From: Siphonodentalium dalli
Taxonomy: Eukaryota > Mollusca > Scaphopoda > Gadilida > Siphonodentaliidae
Length of the DNA stretch: 64,000 bases
Direction of reading: 5' to 3'
Assembly (NCBI GenBank): GCA_032622095.1
Contig: CP136063.1
Coordinates: 180,585,956 to 180,649,955 of the forward strand
Shown here: one piece after another, positions 36,283 through 48,299 of the stretch
Numbering within the stretch: position 1 is the first letter of the stretch
How the letters are laid out: every line of letters starts with the position of its first letter
The notes under the pieces: generated by a model
Databases searched by the model: none
What the model was told of the DNA's origin: nothing
What the model saw: only the letters and a program-made list of their open reading frames with translations
Program-made: the position numbers and the translations under genes

Positions 36283-36485
36283 TTAACCCTTTCTACACTA
36301 AATTAGTTATCCGACTGAGTTATAAAATATGCATTGGAATGGTCTATTGTTCATCGCCAGGTGGTTCCAGTGAAAATAAGCAAACGACAGGCAATATAAG
36401 TGCAGAAGGAGTTCAATTTAATGGAAGGAAAGTTATGTTCAGATAATAAGTTTAACAAACGTTTGAACTTAGTATCTGAATATAT
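36283..36485 (+). mobile_element. piggyBac-like MITE, copy 3
   Basis: It begins TTAACCCTTTCTACACTAAA, followed by GAGTTATAAAATATGCATTG, TGAAAATAAGCAAACGACAG, AGTGCAGAAGGAGTT and TTCAGATAATAAGTTTAACA with its hairpin partner GAACTTAGTATCTGAA. The right terminus is missing. Confidence 0.7.
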
Positions 36486-37169
36486 CGTATAACTTGCAGG
36501 GTTACCCGGCGTTGCCGTGGTTACAGTGATGTGAAAGCCTCTGCATGTTGTGGATATTTGGAGGGAATAGAGATTACTCTTGCTCAAAGTGTTACACGTA
36601 TTCTCATAAATTGTATTATCACAAAACATGATTCATACACATGGAATGTAAGTAGTGGCTCACCTTGTCAATTGTCATTTTGTTTATCGCGATTAATCAC
36701 CAATAAAAAAGTATTTATTTATTTTCTGCGTATACATCAGACGTTATGACATGAAACATGAACATCATAAACACATTAGTTCGCAAAATTTAAAGAGGAC
36801 AATTGGGCTATAAATATACAGAGATGTATCAATCAATCTAATTGGTTAGACTAAGATTTTGAGGACACCTGGCTATCATATCTCCATGAAGATACAGATG
36901 TGTTAAAGAAATGTCCAGGTGCTCGAGATCCTCTGTTCATGGCGCAATCTATTGGTGAAATATTCTCAGTTTAAAAGAAATGATGCTATGCACGTATATC
37001 AGCTACATGTGCCCGTCACAGCGATAGTGATCCATTCTAATATGCAATCCCCTGACGGTTCGAGGTCTCTCAGTTTGCAAGAATATGTGTATCTGTTAAA
37101 TAAAATGAGAAATATATGTTTAATGCTTTCTTCTATGTATCTGTTTTGCTAGCTCATTACACGTTTTTA
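36486..37169. other. Gene-free stretch
   Basis: Short frames up to 77 codons. Nothing recognised. Confidence 0.4.
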
Positions 37170-38975
37170 ACACGCACGATTTGATTCCTTGTATCATTTG
37201 AGAAGAACTTGTTTGAATATCATGGTTATTCGCACTAAACATATTTTTATCAGTTTTTGGTGACCCTCTCGTCCCTATTTCAGGTGGAGGCGGCGCCTCT
37301 TTTTTCATCATTAAACCACACACGTAGACTCATGGAAATATAATCAAAATATATATAACATTGGTGAAAACTGGCGAGTATGCAAATTAGTATCAAATTT
37401 AGGGCCCCATATCTCTCATCCAAACGGCACCAATTTGGCGTATCTAAACCACACGATTAGGTTTATCATATCACGGAGAAGAATATGTATCAATTTGGTG
37501 GAAATCGGCGCTAAACATATTGTTCATCTTGTTTGTGTTCCTCTCACCCTCTATGCATCCTGACTCGAATGGCCCCACTTGTGACAGCTTTTGACATCCT
37601 TAAACCACACGATTAGACTCCTGATATCATGGAGATGATTATTGATAAGTTTGGTACTAATCGGCGACTAAATCAATTTCGATCAAATTTAGTGCCCACC
37701 CACCCACCCCCATCTCTCACCAAAACAGCACCAACATGGCTTCTTTAAATCACACGATCAGACTCCTCGTATTATGGATAAGAATGCATATCACTTGGGT
37801 GGAAATTGGCGCCAAACATTATTGCGTATCAATTTTGGTGCCCCTCTGCCTTTCAGTTCACCCCTGACTCGAATGATGCCACTTTTGATATATTTAAGCC
37901 ATTAGACTCCTCAATCCATCATATATCATTAGACTCCTCATACCATGGGGATAATATTGTATACGTGTGGTGGCAATCGGCGACTAAACCCATTCTTATC
38001 AAATTGAGTGCCCCTCCCACAATCTTTCATCCAAACGACAGCAATTTGGAGTCTTTAAATCGCACAATTATAGTCCTTGTATCATGGAGAAGAATATATA
38101 TAAATTTGTTGGAAATCGGCGCTAAAATTAGTTTGATCAATATTGGTGCCACTCCCCCTTCCGTGCATCCCTGACGCAAATGGCGCCACTTTTGAGATAT
38201 TTAAACAACACCATTAGATTCCTCATATCATGGGAATGATTATATATAAGTTTCGTGGCAATCGGCGCCAACAATTTTTCTGCCCCTCCCCCTTTTCTGC
38301 CCCTGACAACAACGGCGTCACTTTAGAAAATTGTAATCCGCACCATTATTTTCTCGTAACAAGTTACCCCTAGTAGACCCCTTTGGTGCCATCTGGATGG
38401 TCCCCTATAAATTTATATAGACAGACAGACAGATATACAGACAGACAGACAGACATTCGCAAATATAGATATAGATATAAGGGCATTACTCGTCAACGAG
38501 TATTTAGTAAATTCTAACCCGCACCATTATCTTTCTCGTAAAAAGTTACCCCTTGTAAACCCGTTTGGTGCCATCTAGATGGTCCCACACCGCTAAACTT
38601 AGTTGATCAATTTTGGTGCCCCTCTCCCCTTCTGTGCATCCCTGACTCGAACGGCGCCACTTTTGACATATTTAAACCACACCATCACATTCCTTATATC
38701 ATGGGGACGATTATATATAAGTTTCGTGGCAATCGGCGACACAATTTTATTCTGCCCCTCCCCCTTTTCTGCCCCTGACAACAACGGCGTCACTTTGGAA
38801 AATTGTAACCCGCACCATTATCTTTCTCGTAACAAGTTACCCCTAGTAGACCCCTTTGGTGCCATCTGGATGGTCCCCTATAAATTTATATAGACAGACA
38901 GACAGACAGATAGACAGACAGACATTCGCAAATATAGATATAAGGGCATTACTCGTCAACGAGTATTTAGTAAAG
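37170..38975 (+). repeat. Dimeric array of ~150-bp half-units
   Basis: Two related half-units alternate. One has TCTCATCCAAACGGCACCAA and ATCGGCGCTAAAC; the other has GCATCCCTGACTCGAATGG, CGCCACTTTTGACAT and GTTTCGTGGCAATCGGCGAC. Both contain AAACCACACGATTAGACTCC-like text and ATCATGGAGA. The last part is a ~470-bp direct duplication (about 38120-38515 and 38590-38975). Each copy of this ends with CATCTGGATGGTCCCC, a GACA microsatellite and GGCATTACTCGTCAACGAGT plus ATTTAGTAAA. Frames of 122 and 96 codons through it are repeat by-products. Confidence 0.8.
38410..38457 (+). repeat. (GACA)n microsatellite, copy 1
   Basis: GACAGACAGACAGAT, an ATACA interruption, then GACAGACAGACAGACA. The equivalent tract at 38893-38932 belongs to the duplicated segment. 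Confidence 0.9.
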
Positions 38976-41788
38976 AAAGTGAGACTTAACACAATCGTAG
39001 CCATTATTGAACCTATTTTGAAATATATAATTATGTTCATGGAGTTTTCAAACAGACACTGTTTTTTCTCTCTCTAATCGCTCGAATTAGCCAAACACGG
39101 CGAAATGAGAACTGTAGCAAAAATAACGGAACTGTTCTTATAACAGCATCGGTTTTTCGACACCAGTATCATATCAATTCTGCAGGATCCAGCGACATCA
39201 TATCATCTTAGCAGGACTACTTGACCAGAGGTGGGTTCGCATAATACTCCGCGCGTTCCAATTCAATTTCATTCCCGTATAAACTATTTGAAGCGCGAGG
39301 CACAATATTTTAAACTGACAGTCTACAGCAGACATGAACCCTGGAAAATACATATGGAACAAACAGGAAAACCCCCTATTTTGTGTTCTACTTTCAAGAC
39401 ACACGATCTTCGTGTGTTTTCGTGGCATTTCTAAGCTGTGGAATGTTTTATCAGCTCTCTGGCCTGAGCGTTCAAGGTCCAGATCAGAGTGCCTTATGGT
39501 CACATGTGTCGCTCGTGATTAGGTAGTTCCATGTGAGGGTTACGTGACGAAGTGACGCATGCATTGTTATCTTTAGTTCTTAAAATGCCATGCATTCTTT
39601 GTCTATCTCTCATTTGATCGCCTTTGGTTTGGCAGGTACACGTAGAAGTTCAATCTCCAAACAGTTGCGTCCGTTTGAAAATGAACGCATAGCAGTAACT
39701 TGTTCGCTGGCAGATCTTGGTAGAAGCTAGAACAATGTAAGGTGAGTCTACTGCTGACCCCTCCTATAATAATATTCACATTTGAATTTTTTTTTTTTTT
39801 TTTGCAACACTTTTGGCAAGACACTTTTTAATTCCGCCAGAAAGTTGAAAAATATTGACCAACCAATGTTATTAATTTCAGGAATCTCTTAGAATATAAT
39901 TGTCTTAGCGGTGTTTTATAAGGTTTAGTTTAGTTAATCTGATAGCATTGGTATCGACGGACGGGAGGATTACTATATAGTACTTATTATGGCTGTGATT
40001 ACATATAACTAATCATCTGCGTCCTGCTGTCCTCTTCTGATGAAACAACCCTTTTAAATCCGATCGACATCAAAAGTCGCTCAAGCAAGTAGCGATTGTC
40101 GACATATAAGACTCAATGTTACAAAAACTGATAGCATTTGGACATTTCTAAAAGAATTAGGCAAAGAAATATTTCAATTTGGCAAAAGTAAATTTCGGTC
40201 CAGCGCGCACTGCGAATATAGTTCCATGGGGCCACCCGAATCTCAATAGGGAATTTTATGTTTTTGAGAAATTTTCCTGTTTCTCTCATCCAGTTCATAG
40301 CAGGGACCTACAAAAGTGATCAGGAATTTCAGATTTACTTGGCAGGTCACATATCTTTAGCACAAAAAATAGCGTTCTGATGGTACCCTAATTACTGTTC
40401 GAAGTGGCTCTTGGCAAAAATCGCAATGTTTTGTTGGCATCCCAATAAAAAAGACATGCAGCCTTGGCGCTAATATATATTTTATTATTCCACAATAACA
40501 CACATACATTGTGGAAGCAAATATTTGACTTGAATTTTGTATTGAAATTACAAGATATAATAACTTGAAGATGCAAAATTCTACATCTTTATGCATTTTT
40601 ATCATGACATATTTGTACATTAAAAATACGAATAGCCTTCGCGATGGATATTGCCGTTTCAAAAGTCACATCCGTTAAAACCGCCATATATACAGGGGGT
40701 CCGAAATATTTCCAGGCACGTATGATGGGGTGGGTGGATGTCTCTCGGGTCAGAAAAGCAGTTTTTTCCATTTGCCATTTTTTTTCTCCATTTCTGCTAT
40801 TGAGTCTTATTTTGATGTGTTTTGAACAGAAACAGGTCATATATAGTTAATAGCAATGCTATACTATATATAGAGGTTATCAGAAGTTGGATCAGTTTCA
40901 TAATGGCCAACAATAACCCAAATTCAACTTGATAGAACAAGAAACTGCGCTATTGGAAAAATAAAATCAGGATTCCATCTACTGATATAACAAAATAAGA
41001 ATAACTATGCAGAACTCAGCTGAAAATAATCAATAAAATGAAAGCACACTTGACCATATGTGACATGGAAATAAAGATATAATAAATAATGGAATAAAAT
41101 AGACTTTTGACAACGTAAAACATAAAATCTTAACATATAAATTGAAGGCCAGCCGGGCCAGCTTGAATAATTTCAAATTGTTTTCCAAGTCAATGTGGAT
41201 CAGCTTGTAATGTTAATCACAGTAACAAAGATTTTATCGTCACTGATATCGTAAGCAAAAAAGAAGTGAGATTGGGCTATCCATCCATATGTTATTCCCA
41301 ATTATTAAGAAGCCTATTACTTCAGGCAGTGGCTACCAGCCTGCCATTACACGCTATAACATGTTACCTCAGTTCTGGTTTCTGAGATGCCCCAAGAAGA
41401 GTCATGCGGGTATATCATGGTTATGTTTGGTATTAGCATTATTCTTCAAACTGGGACGAACTGGGATGAACAGTTGTATTTCCACATGTTTTGATAAACA
41501 ATTTGGTTCAAGCAATATATCACATAGCAAATATCAAAATATCATATAATCTGAAATGTGTGGTACCATGTAGTCTGTAGAATACTCAAATGTAATTATG
41601 TGACTAGATCATGTGACTATATATTATGAAAATGAATGTTAATAAAAAATTTGACACTCTGCCTATCCCTAGAAATGTGATTATGTTGACACATTTCTTG
41701 ATTAATGACACTTATATGATAAATTCAAATAGTATCGTTATCTTCATTATGCACTGTTCTATTAAAATCTCGCGCAATAAACTATTTA
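38976..41788. other. Gene-free stretch
   Basis: 2.8 kb with a T17 tract at 39787-39803 and overlapping antisense frames of about 100 codons (39198-39503, 40357-40662) without recognisable motifs. Confidence 0.5.
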
Positions 41789-41940
41789 GGGGGTGGGTGT
41801 CCAAAACTGACCGGAAAAAAAATCCTGGAACGGAAAAAAAGGGTGGGTGTCCAAAATTGCCTGAAAAAAAGACGGGAAACGGAATAAATTGGGTGGGTGG
41901 GTGTTTGTTCCGAGGCCGGAAAAAATTAAAATGATCATAC
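41789..41940 (+). repeat. ~50-bp tandem repeat, three copies, GGGTGGGTG
   Basis: GGGTGGGTGTCCAAAA starts units at about 41790, 41841 and 41891, each followed by a CCGGAAAAAAA or CTGAAAAAAAG purine-rich part. The frames on both strands here reflect the repeat. Confidence 0.75.
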
Positions 41941-42109
41941 GTGCCTGGAAATTTTTTCCGACCCTCCCCCCTGATATATACAGAAAGAATATTAAAATAC
42001 ATACAGATTGTTCTTATACCAATAATACATATCGCATAAATAGCATGCTATTATCAATATCGTACGCCTTGTAAGTAAAAAAAGACCAGATTATGATAAA
42101 AGTACAGTG

Positions 42110-42280
42110 ATTAAAGAGTGTGCGATGCGCAAAACACTCAACACCGGGGAGACCACACCATTGAACAATAATCCTTGAAAATCAATATTGCGATGTTGAA
42201 TGGTTCAATGTAAATCACTCTACCAAAAAAAGAATCGTCACGGTGTATGAGTGTTTTGCATATCGTACACTCTTTACGTG
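42110..42280. mobile_element. Inverted-repeat element AAAGAGTGTGCGATG, copy 1
   Basis: The left end AAAGAGTGTGCGATGCGCAA continues AACACTCAACACCGG. The right end is CGGTGTATGAGTGTTTTGCA plus TATCGTACACTCTTTA. The same ends and downstream text (TGTATATAAACAAA.GCTCGG) occur at 50395-50602 and beyond. It is non-coding. Confidence 0.75.
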
Positions 42281-42587
42281 CTGTATATAAACAAATGCTC
42301 GGTTCAAACAAAGTGTGGGTAATATCGCATCCATACTATCATTGTACTATAATATTAGTATTTATTTCTAACTTATTACATACAACCGAGGCCACCCATG
42401 CATTTATTAAGATGACAAAAAACACTAAAATTACAATACGTTACACTATACTCTCAAGTTCATTGTCAGGAATAGACGTATTCAATTGTTTTAATGGTAT
42501 GACTCGCATGTTATTCACTTTAGAACACCAACTGTATCTGCTTCCAATCCCGGGGCCTTTACAAATTGGGAATGATTAATATATAGA

Positions 42588-42743
42588 GGATATCCACACT
42601 TTTTCAGTGGATATGGGTTATATCTCATGAGTGATGACAAAACATTGAATTTCCACGAGTGGCTTTAGCCACGAGTGGAAATTCAAATATTTTGTCATCA
42701 CGAATGAGATTTAACCCATATTCACTGAAAGTGTGGGATATCA
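42588..42743. mobile_element. Hairpin MITE with GAATTTCCAC arms, copy 2
   Basis: The 156-bp palindrome starts GATATCCACACTTTTTCAGT and ends ACTGAAAGTGTGGGATATC. The inner arms GATGACAAAACATTGAATTT and AAATTCAAATATTTTGTCAT meet at CCACGAGTGGCTTTAGCCAC plus GAGTGG. The inner arms match those of 29244-29408. Confidence 0.8.
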
Positions 42744-42977
42744 CTTATATCTCACTGCTAAAACCTTATAATTCATGGGCAAGTATATAATAAAACACGA
42801 TATGTATATAATTGTGCGAGTAATCAGCCATGATATACGAATTGCTTGTGCTGATGCACCAAAGCTGTGCCTTGGTAAAAATTAAAAACTTATTCCTTCA
42901 CAGTATGGTCTTTGGAAAATATGAACGAATCAACAGACAGCCATTATACAGTATATATATATTGTGCTGTTCCAATA

Positions 42978-43329
42978 TAATGGTAGATCAGTGTGTTCTG
43001 TGTCAATATTCGAACCCATATTCAAACTGATACGCTTCCCAAGTTTCGATGAAAGAGCTTCATTTTTAAGGATGTCCCCGTAGCCGATGTGGTTATATGT
43101 CGTCGATAAGATCACCGCCGTCTGGTCTAGACGAGGTTGGCACGGGTTCCAACACCGACATGGACGAAAAAACCGGACAGAGTTTCAAGCTTGAACTGAG
43201 TTGAGAAACATCTCAATGTGTCATATCGATCGATTCGTGGCCATTTCGACATGAAGTGAGAATTTGTTCACGTTAACTGGAGCAAGCATTTTTGAAGCAA
43301 TGAACATTCATACCGAGTCACCCGTGTAA
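42978..43329 (+). mobile_element. tRNA-like SINE, copy 3
   Basis: The left edge ATAATGGTAGATC and TTCTGTGTCAATATTCGAAC match copy 1. An A-box-like TAGCCGATGTGGTTA lies at 43081-43095, the inner block GTCGTCGATAAGATCACCGC...TCTAGACGAGG follows, and a mutated B box CGGGTTCCAACACC lies at 43143-43156. The tail has ACATCTCAATGTGTCAT, GAGAATTTGTTCAC and AAGCAATGAACATTCATAC. It lacks the exact CCTCCATAA end of the other copies. Confidence 0.8.
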
Positions 43330-43954
43330 GGAATTGTGCATTTGATTTGGTTTGCTATCATGGACACATTCACTATAACATACATTGTACGTTCAACTTA
43401 ATATACTCCTGTGTTACTTCTCTTTCACACTGTTTCTCCCTTGGTGTTTCTCGCTGCCTATATATTCATTGTCCATATATGGGTTTAGGACGATGCGTAT
43501 AATGTGGCACATGACAAGTGTATATAGACGAATTATATACGCAACAATACGCTCTGCTGCACGTGTGTCAATTCAATGTAGACGTCAACCACTATTTGGG
43601 ACTTTCTCATGTACATGGTTTGTCGACTGTTCCCAAGAAGTGATTTCAGAAAGCGAAGAACCGCAAAAATTCGTTAATCATAGTTTCCTTTAAACGTTGT
43701 AAGAGTGTCTCGTTCACTCTGTTGAAGCGGTTGCCTGGAGCTTTCACGGAATAATTCATGAGCGCCTCGCTACCAGATTGTGGCATTTCCGCTTTCGCTC
43801 GCGCTTCTTATCACAAGATAATCTATAATAGAATTCTCATGACGTAAGTCTCATCATATCATAATTGATCCCGTCGTTATATAGACTTCTTGACGCTGAT
43901 GCTTCTTGACGCGGATGCTAACATATTACGGTTCCATGATAAATTGCAGCATTA
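43330..43954. other. Gene-free stretch
   Basis: A 102-codon plus frame (43385-43693) is unrecognised. A small direct repeat TTCTTGACGC.GATGCT lies at 43887-43920. Confidence 0.45.
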
Positions 43955-44013
43955 TTAACCCATGCTGTACTCAATGCATGGATTATCCCACTCAGTTATA
44001 AAAGTATACACTG
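43955..44013 (+). mobile_element. piggyBac-like MITE, copy 4, left part
   Basis: It begins TTAACCCATGCTGTACTCAA and continues ATCCCACTCAGTTATAAAAG, TATACACTGGAATAG. The family sequence stops here and resumes at about 45901, with the LINE pseudogene in between. Confidence 0.8.
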
Positions 44014-45900
44014 GAATAGACTTAAAGAAACTATAAGTGTAATATCTACACCTCTATGCCATATCATAAATCTATCAATTGAAAAGGGTATTGTTCCTAG
44101 GGACATGAAAATAGCCAGAATTATACCAATATTCAAATCTAATAAAAAAAACTCTAGTTGAAAATTATCGTCCAATTAGTATACTTCCAATATTTACAAC
44201 GGTACTTGAGAAAGTTGTTTGCAGTCGTTTAACGGAATACTTTGATGATAAATTCTACATTCACCAATATGGGTGTCGTAAAGGTCGCTCCACTATACAT
44301 CCTATAATTAAACTTTTAAATGATGTAGCTAGTGATAATGATAAGAAAACTAAGGACTGTACATTAGCTACTTTTATTGATTTTTCAAAAGCTTTCGATA
44401 CGATAAACCATGATATTCTCTTAACTAAACTCGAATACTATGGAATTAGGGCCAATGTTAAAAACTGGTTTGGAAGCTATTTAAAGGACAGGATGCAATA
44501 CGTAGATATTGAAGGATCAGTCTCCTCAAAGAGGCGCAACACGATTGGGGTGCCTCAAGGCTCGGTACTGGGACCAATACTTTTTCTAATATATGTCAAT
44601 GATATGCACAAAAGTACAACATTGTCTCTTTTGTCATTTGCAGATGACACAACAGTATATTCTTCTCATCATGACATAAAGTCTCTTTTTTCATACCAAT
44701 GCTCAATTAAATGGCTTAAATAATTGGTGTAAGGCAAATAAACTATCACTAAACACCAAGAAAACAAAGTATATTATAATTCAACCAGCAGGTGGTAAAT
44801 ATAATTCCAATAATCACCATCTTATAATAAATGGGAATCAAATAGAAAGAATCGGCAATAATTATCGAGAAACTACATTCAAATTCCTTGGTATTCACAT
44901 TGATGAACATTTAACATTTAAACACCATGTATCTGTTATTTCAACAAGAATATCTCGAGCACTATATGCCATTAATCGTGTAAAAAATATCCTTTCACAA
45001 AAAAGTATGTACATGTTATATCATTCTCTTATTCAAAGTCATATAATGTATGGTATTGAAATTTGGGGCAATGCCAAAACCATCAATAAACTTATCGTAC
45101 TACAGAAAAAAGCTATCCGAACTACCAACAATGCAAGATACAATAGCCACACAGGCCCGCTTTTTAAACTTAGTAAGATTCCAAAAATAAAGGACATATA
45201 CAAAATTAAATGTTATATATTTATGCATGATTGTTAAATACTATTTTACCCAGCTCACTTTTAGACACTTACAACAAATATAATAACCCAACAAAGATCA
45301 CTAGACAAACTGGAAATATTCACGAAACTATGGCTAGAACCACATTTACTGAAAATCTACCGCTACATATCTTCCCAAAACAATGGAAAGAAGTTGACAT
45401 AAATTTACAATCCCTTATGCCACGTACCAACTTTAAACGCCAGGTTACACTATAATTAATTGAGTCTTACCTTGAAAAAGTTTAATGTAAAAACTTATAT
45501 TGTCATGATTGTTATCCAGGCGTCATCATATCACTACTATAATAACAAATCATAGAAAACTGATATCTGTTTAGATCTGTTTAGATATTAGATACTTGTT
45601 CTGTCTCATCATCATTTACATTTTACATTTTCATTTTATATCCAATGATATGGCAGTAGCATTATTATGTTATTGATAAAAGTTGCAATGCCATTTAAGC
45701 ATAAATTTAATTTGAAATTATGACCACTGACCAGGGGAGCTCAGAGCCAGAAAGGAAGTTTTTTTCCAGGGAGATGGTAGGAAGACGACCAGACGGTCAC
45801 GCCACCTCCCAGTAATGTATTATCGCTATTTTCTTTTGTTAATTTGTCTTTACCATTGTTATGTTGATATTTACATTACAAATAAATACTTGAACTTGAA
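44014..45900 (+). pseudogene. Non-LTR retrotransposon (LINE) reverse transcriptase, frameshifted
   Basis: Read through at least three frame changes, this segment encodes most of a non-LTR reverse transcriptase. In order it shows VPRDMKIARIIPIFKS, NYRPISILPIF with LEKVV, IDFSKAFDTINHDILLTKL (the first catalytic aspartate, 44375), VPQGSVLGPILFLIYVNDM (44550) and the F-A-D-D box (44637-44648, the YADD position). NWCKANKLSLNTKKTKY, KFLGIHIDEHLTFKHHVS and IMYGIEIWGNA follow, with a C-terminus near 45455. The style is that of the CR1/Jockey group. The 5' part with the endonuclease is missing. The 3' untranslated region ends AATAAATACTTGAACTTGAA plus CT, short tandem words typical of such elements. 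It sits inside the piggyBac-like MITE. Frameshifts near 44155 and 44690 and a stop at 45235 make it inactive. Confidence 0.9.
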
Positions 45901-46135
45901 CTATCATTCATTTACAGGGAGGTAGTAAAAGCAGATTAAAGAAATTCGACAATATAAAAATAATGCTGATGGATTTCTATTAATTGGAGGGAAATATTTA
46001 GTCAGATAATAAGTTTAACATATAGATAAATGCAAGAGCAGAATGATTCATATTCGTTGGTTGTAAATGTTCAGATAATAAGTTCAACAAAGGACCTATG
46101 AGACGACTCGTCAATGAGTATTTAGTGAGGGTTAA
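45901..46135 (+). mobile_element. piggyBac-like MITE, copy 4, right part
   Basis: The family body resumes with CTATCATTCATTTACAGGGA. Two TCAGATAATAAGTT segments (about 46000-46020 and 46071-46088) follow, and it ends ACTCGTCAATGAGTATTTAG plus TGAGGGTTAA. This is the only copy here with both termini in TTAA (43955-43958 and 46132-46135). Confidence 0.8.
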
Positions 46136-47493
46136 TATGTCACATAGTGTATTTATTCGTGCGCCTCTCCTTAGACACCACAATGAACACTTTCTTAACA
46201 GCCATATAAGAATATGGAACAAAACATAACTTATTGTACAAATAGATACATTGGACTTAGTGGATACTTGCTATAAGTAAAACACGTTGTGTTATTGTCC
46301 TTGTCATTGTATAAGGACAGTGAGTCCGCATACAGGAAAGTATGAGTGATAGATATTCATCCCACAAGAATTGTTCAAGAAACACTCAATAATTAAGTTT
46401 TATCCTTTAGTCAGTTTCCGTATGTTTTCAATCCAAGTCTGATCAAGTTCGCAAGATTTTGCATTTTAATTCAAAAATGCATATACTTTTGTTAAAGACC
46501 GATCTAATATATATACGACATTTTACTGCAGTCTATTTCAATCTTTCATTGATTAAGTTAAAATCCACAAGAAAAATGATATTCCTCACAGGCATTATTA
46601 CATCTACATTTTCTCTCGCATTTTCTAAATTTCTGGTTGGACAAGTCCTACCAACGCCTTCGTTACGTGTATTTCTGTATAAAGGTGAAAGGGGTGAGAG
46701 CTTTCCGATGAATGACAACGAGCATTATTTCCGACTAAATCCTGAACAATTACCCATCACTGTGCTGTGGTTAAGGAGTCGATTATTTAGGGCATTACTG
46801 TACCTAAAGTGTTTACGGCTTGTCCTTGGTAACCGACCTCTTCTCATTGAATTTAAAATGTTTGTTTCAAAGTAAAATGTGGTCACTTTTGTTGAATTGC
46901 TTTAAATAAAAAAAATACACCAAACAATAATTCCTCTTGAAATTGTTGCCGAAATAACTTGTCTATTGTAATAACTGGCTTCACCTTTAATAGCCGGAAA
47001 ATTTCAAATTTAATTTTCTAAGGCGTAATTTCAAATGCGAAATAACATCAAATCGCAGAAGGCCAACGAATTGGCTTGATTCACGTCAAATACAAATAGT
47101 ATCTTGTTTTTATTTTAAAATATGGAAAGCGAATTTTAAATACAAACTATCCGCTTTACGCCGCGTCAGTTTCCTTTTATTTGCGTTCAAGTCGATTTTG
47201 ACTTGTGTGACCTTGAACTTCTTTTATCGCACCTTTTCTTCCCCTATTCAAAAACATTGAGATATTCGCTAATGTTAAATACAATTGCCTGGCGGATTTA
47301 TAGCATATTACGCACTGAGCAGATGTGTCCGATCTATCTAGGGTATATACGGGTAAATTGAAATCAGCAATTAAAATCAATAATCAAATTATGTGTAATA
47401 ACCCAAAGTACTCTGCCAAAAACTGCTTTGGGGCTATCGGCACACTATCATTAATAATAACAATAGTTATTTGATTGAGCTATTTACATTCAT
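46136..47493. other. Gene-free stretch with one unsupported ORF
   Basis: A 138-codon plus frame (46459-46875) has a hydrophobic stretch around residues 40-62 but no homology that I recognise, and it starts from one of several possible ATGs. I would not call it a gene without transcript support. Confidence 0.45.
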
Positions 47494-47497
47494 ATAC

Positions 47498-47959
47498 GTG
47501 ACCCGCCATATCAAATCCAGTCGTAAGTCGGGATTTTTTTTACCCTGTGCCAATGCATTCTCTTATATATGCGAGTCGACCATAGGTCGCCTCGCATATA
47601 TAAGAGAATGCATTGGCCTAACAATTTTTTATCATTTTTTTTAAATAAATGTTTCTTACAATTTTTAGGACATAAAATAAAAAACATCAATTACCCTGCA
47701 GGGAGCCCCACACACATATATAGAAGCATATAGACGAGTGTCGTCTGTTCATGTTTGTCTGGGGCTCTGTATGGGTGAAATTATAAAATTGTTAAATAAT
47801 ACAAGAAAAAATTATTAAAATTGTAAAAAATTGTTAGGCCAATGCATTATCTTATATATGCGAGGCGACCTATGGTCGCCAATGCATATATAAGAGAATA
47901 CATTGGCACAGGGTAAACAAAAATCCCGACTTACGACTGGATTTGATATGGCGGGTCAC
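47498..47959. mobile_element. 462-bp nested-palindrome element with ATAC target duplication
   Basis: The terminal inverted repeats of about 120 bp begin GTGACCCGCCATATCAAATC and end with its complement. Each arm contains its own hairpin: AATGCATTCTCTTATATATG...CATATATAAGAGAATGCATT on the left and the corresponding pair on the right. The 230-bp centre is AT-rich and non-coding. ATAC flanks both sides (47494-47497, 47960-47963), a convincing 4-bp target-site duplication. It is probably a non-autonomous DNA transposon of a superfamily with 4-bp duplications. Confidence 0.9.
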
Positions 47960-48299
47960 ATACATCGAATTGTATATTCTATCTATGAACCGTTTATCGT
48001 CCAATATTATATGTGTAATTGTTTATATAGGTGATATCTTAAGATAAGCACTATCCTTACTTCCAAATCCTTTTAAAAACATCGGTACATTCCATCTACA
48101 TACAATACTTTGGTTAAATAAAATATGTTTAAACTAATGCTTACAATTTAAAATTTTCTGATGATTTTGTAATACTTACCCAACTTCTTGCCTAATATGG
48201 TACCTGCATGTAAATATGAATTCATTAACTAATTTACACATCCCGATAATCAAAATGAAGCGATTGCACAACTTAAGGGCCATGCTTAAAATAATAGTG

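Noticed and set aside
37806-38174. 122-codon plus-strand frame
   Set aside because: Falls wholly inside the dimeric ~150-bp array; similar text in other units comes from the repeat.
46459-46875. 138-codon plus-strand frame with a hydrophobic segment
   Set aside because: No recognisable domain; single isolated frame in AT-rich DNA; length is within reach of chance for this amount of sequence.
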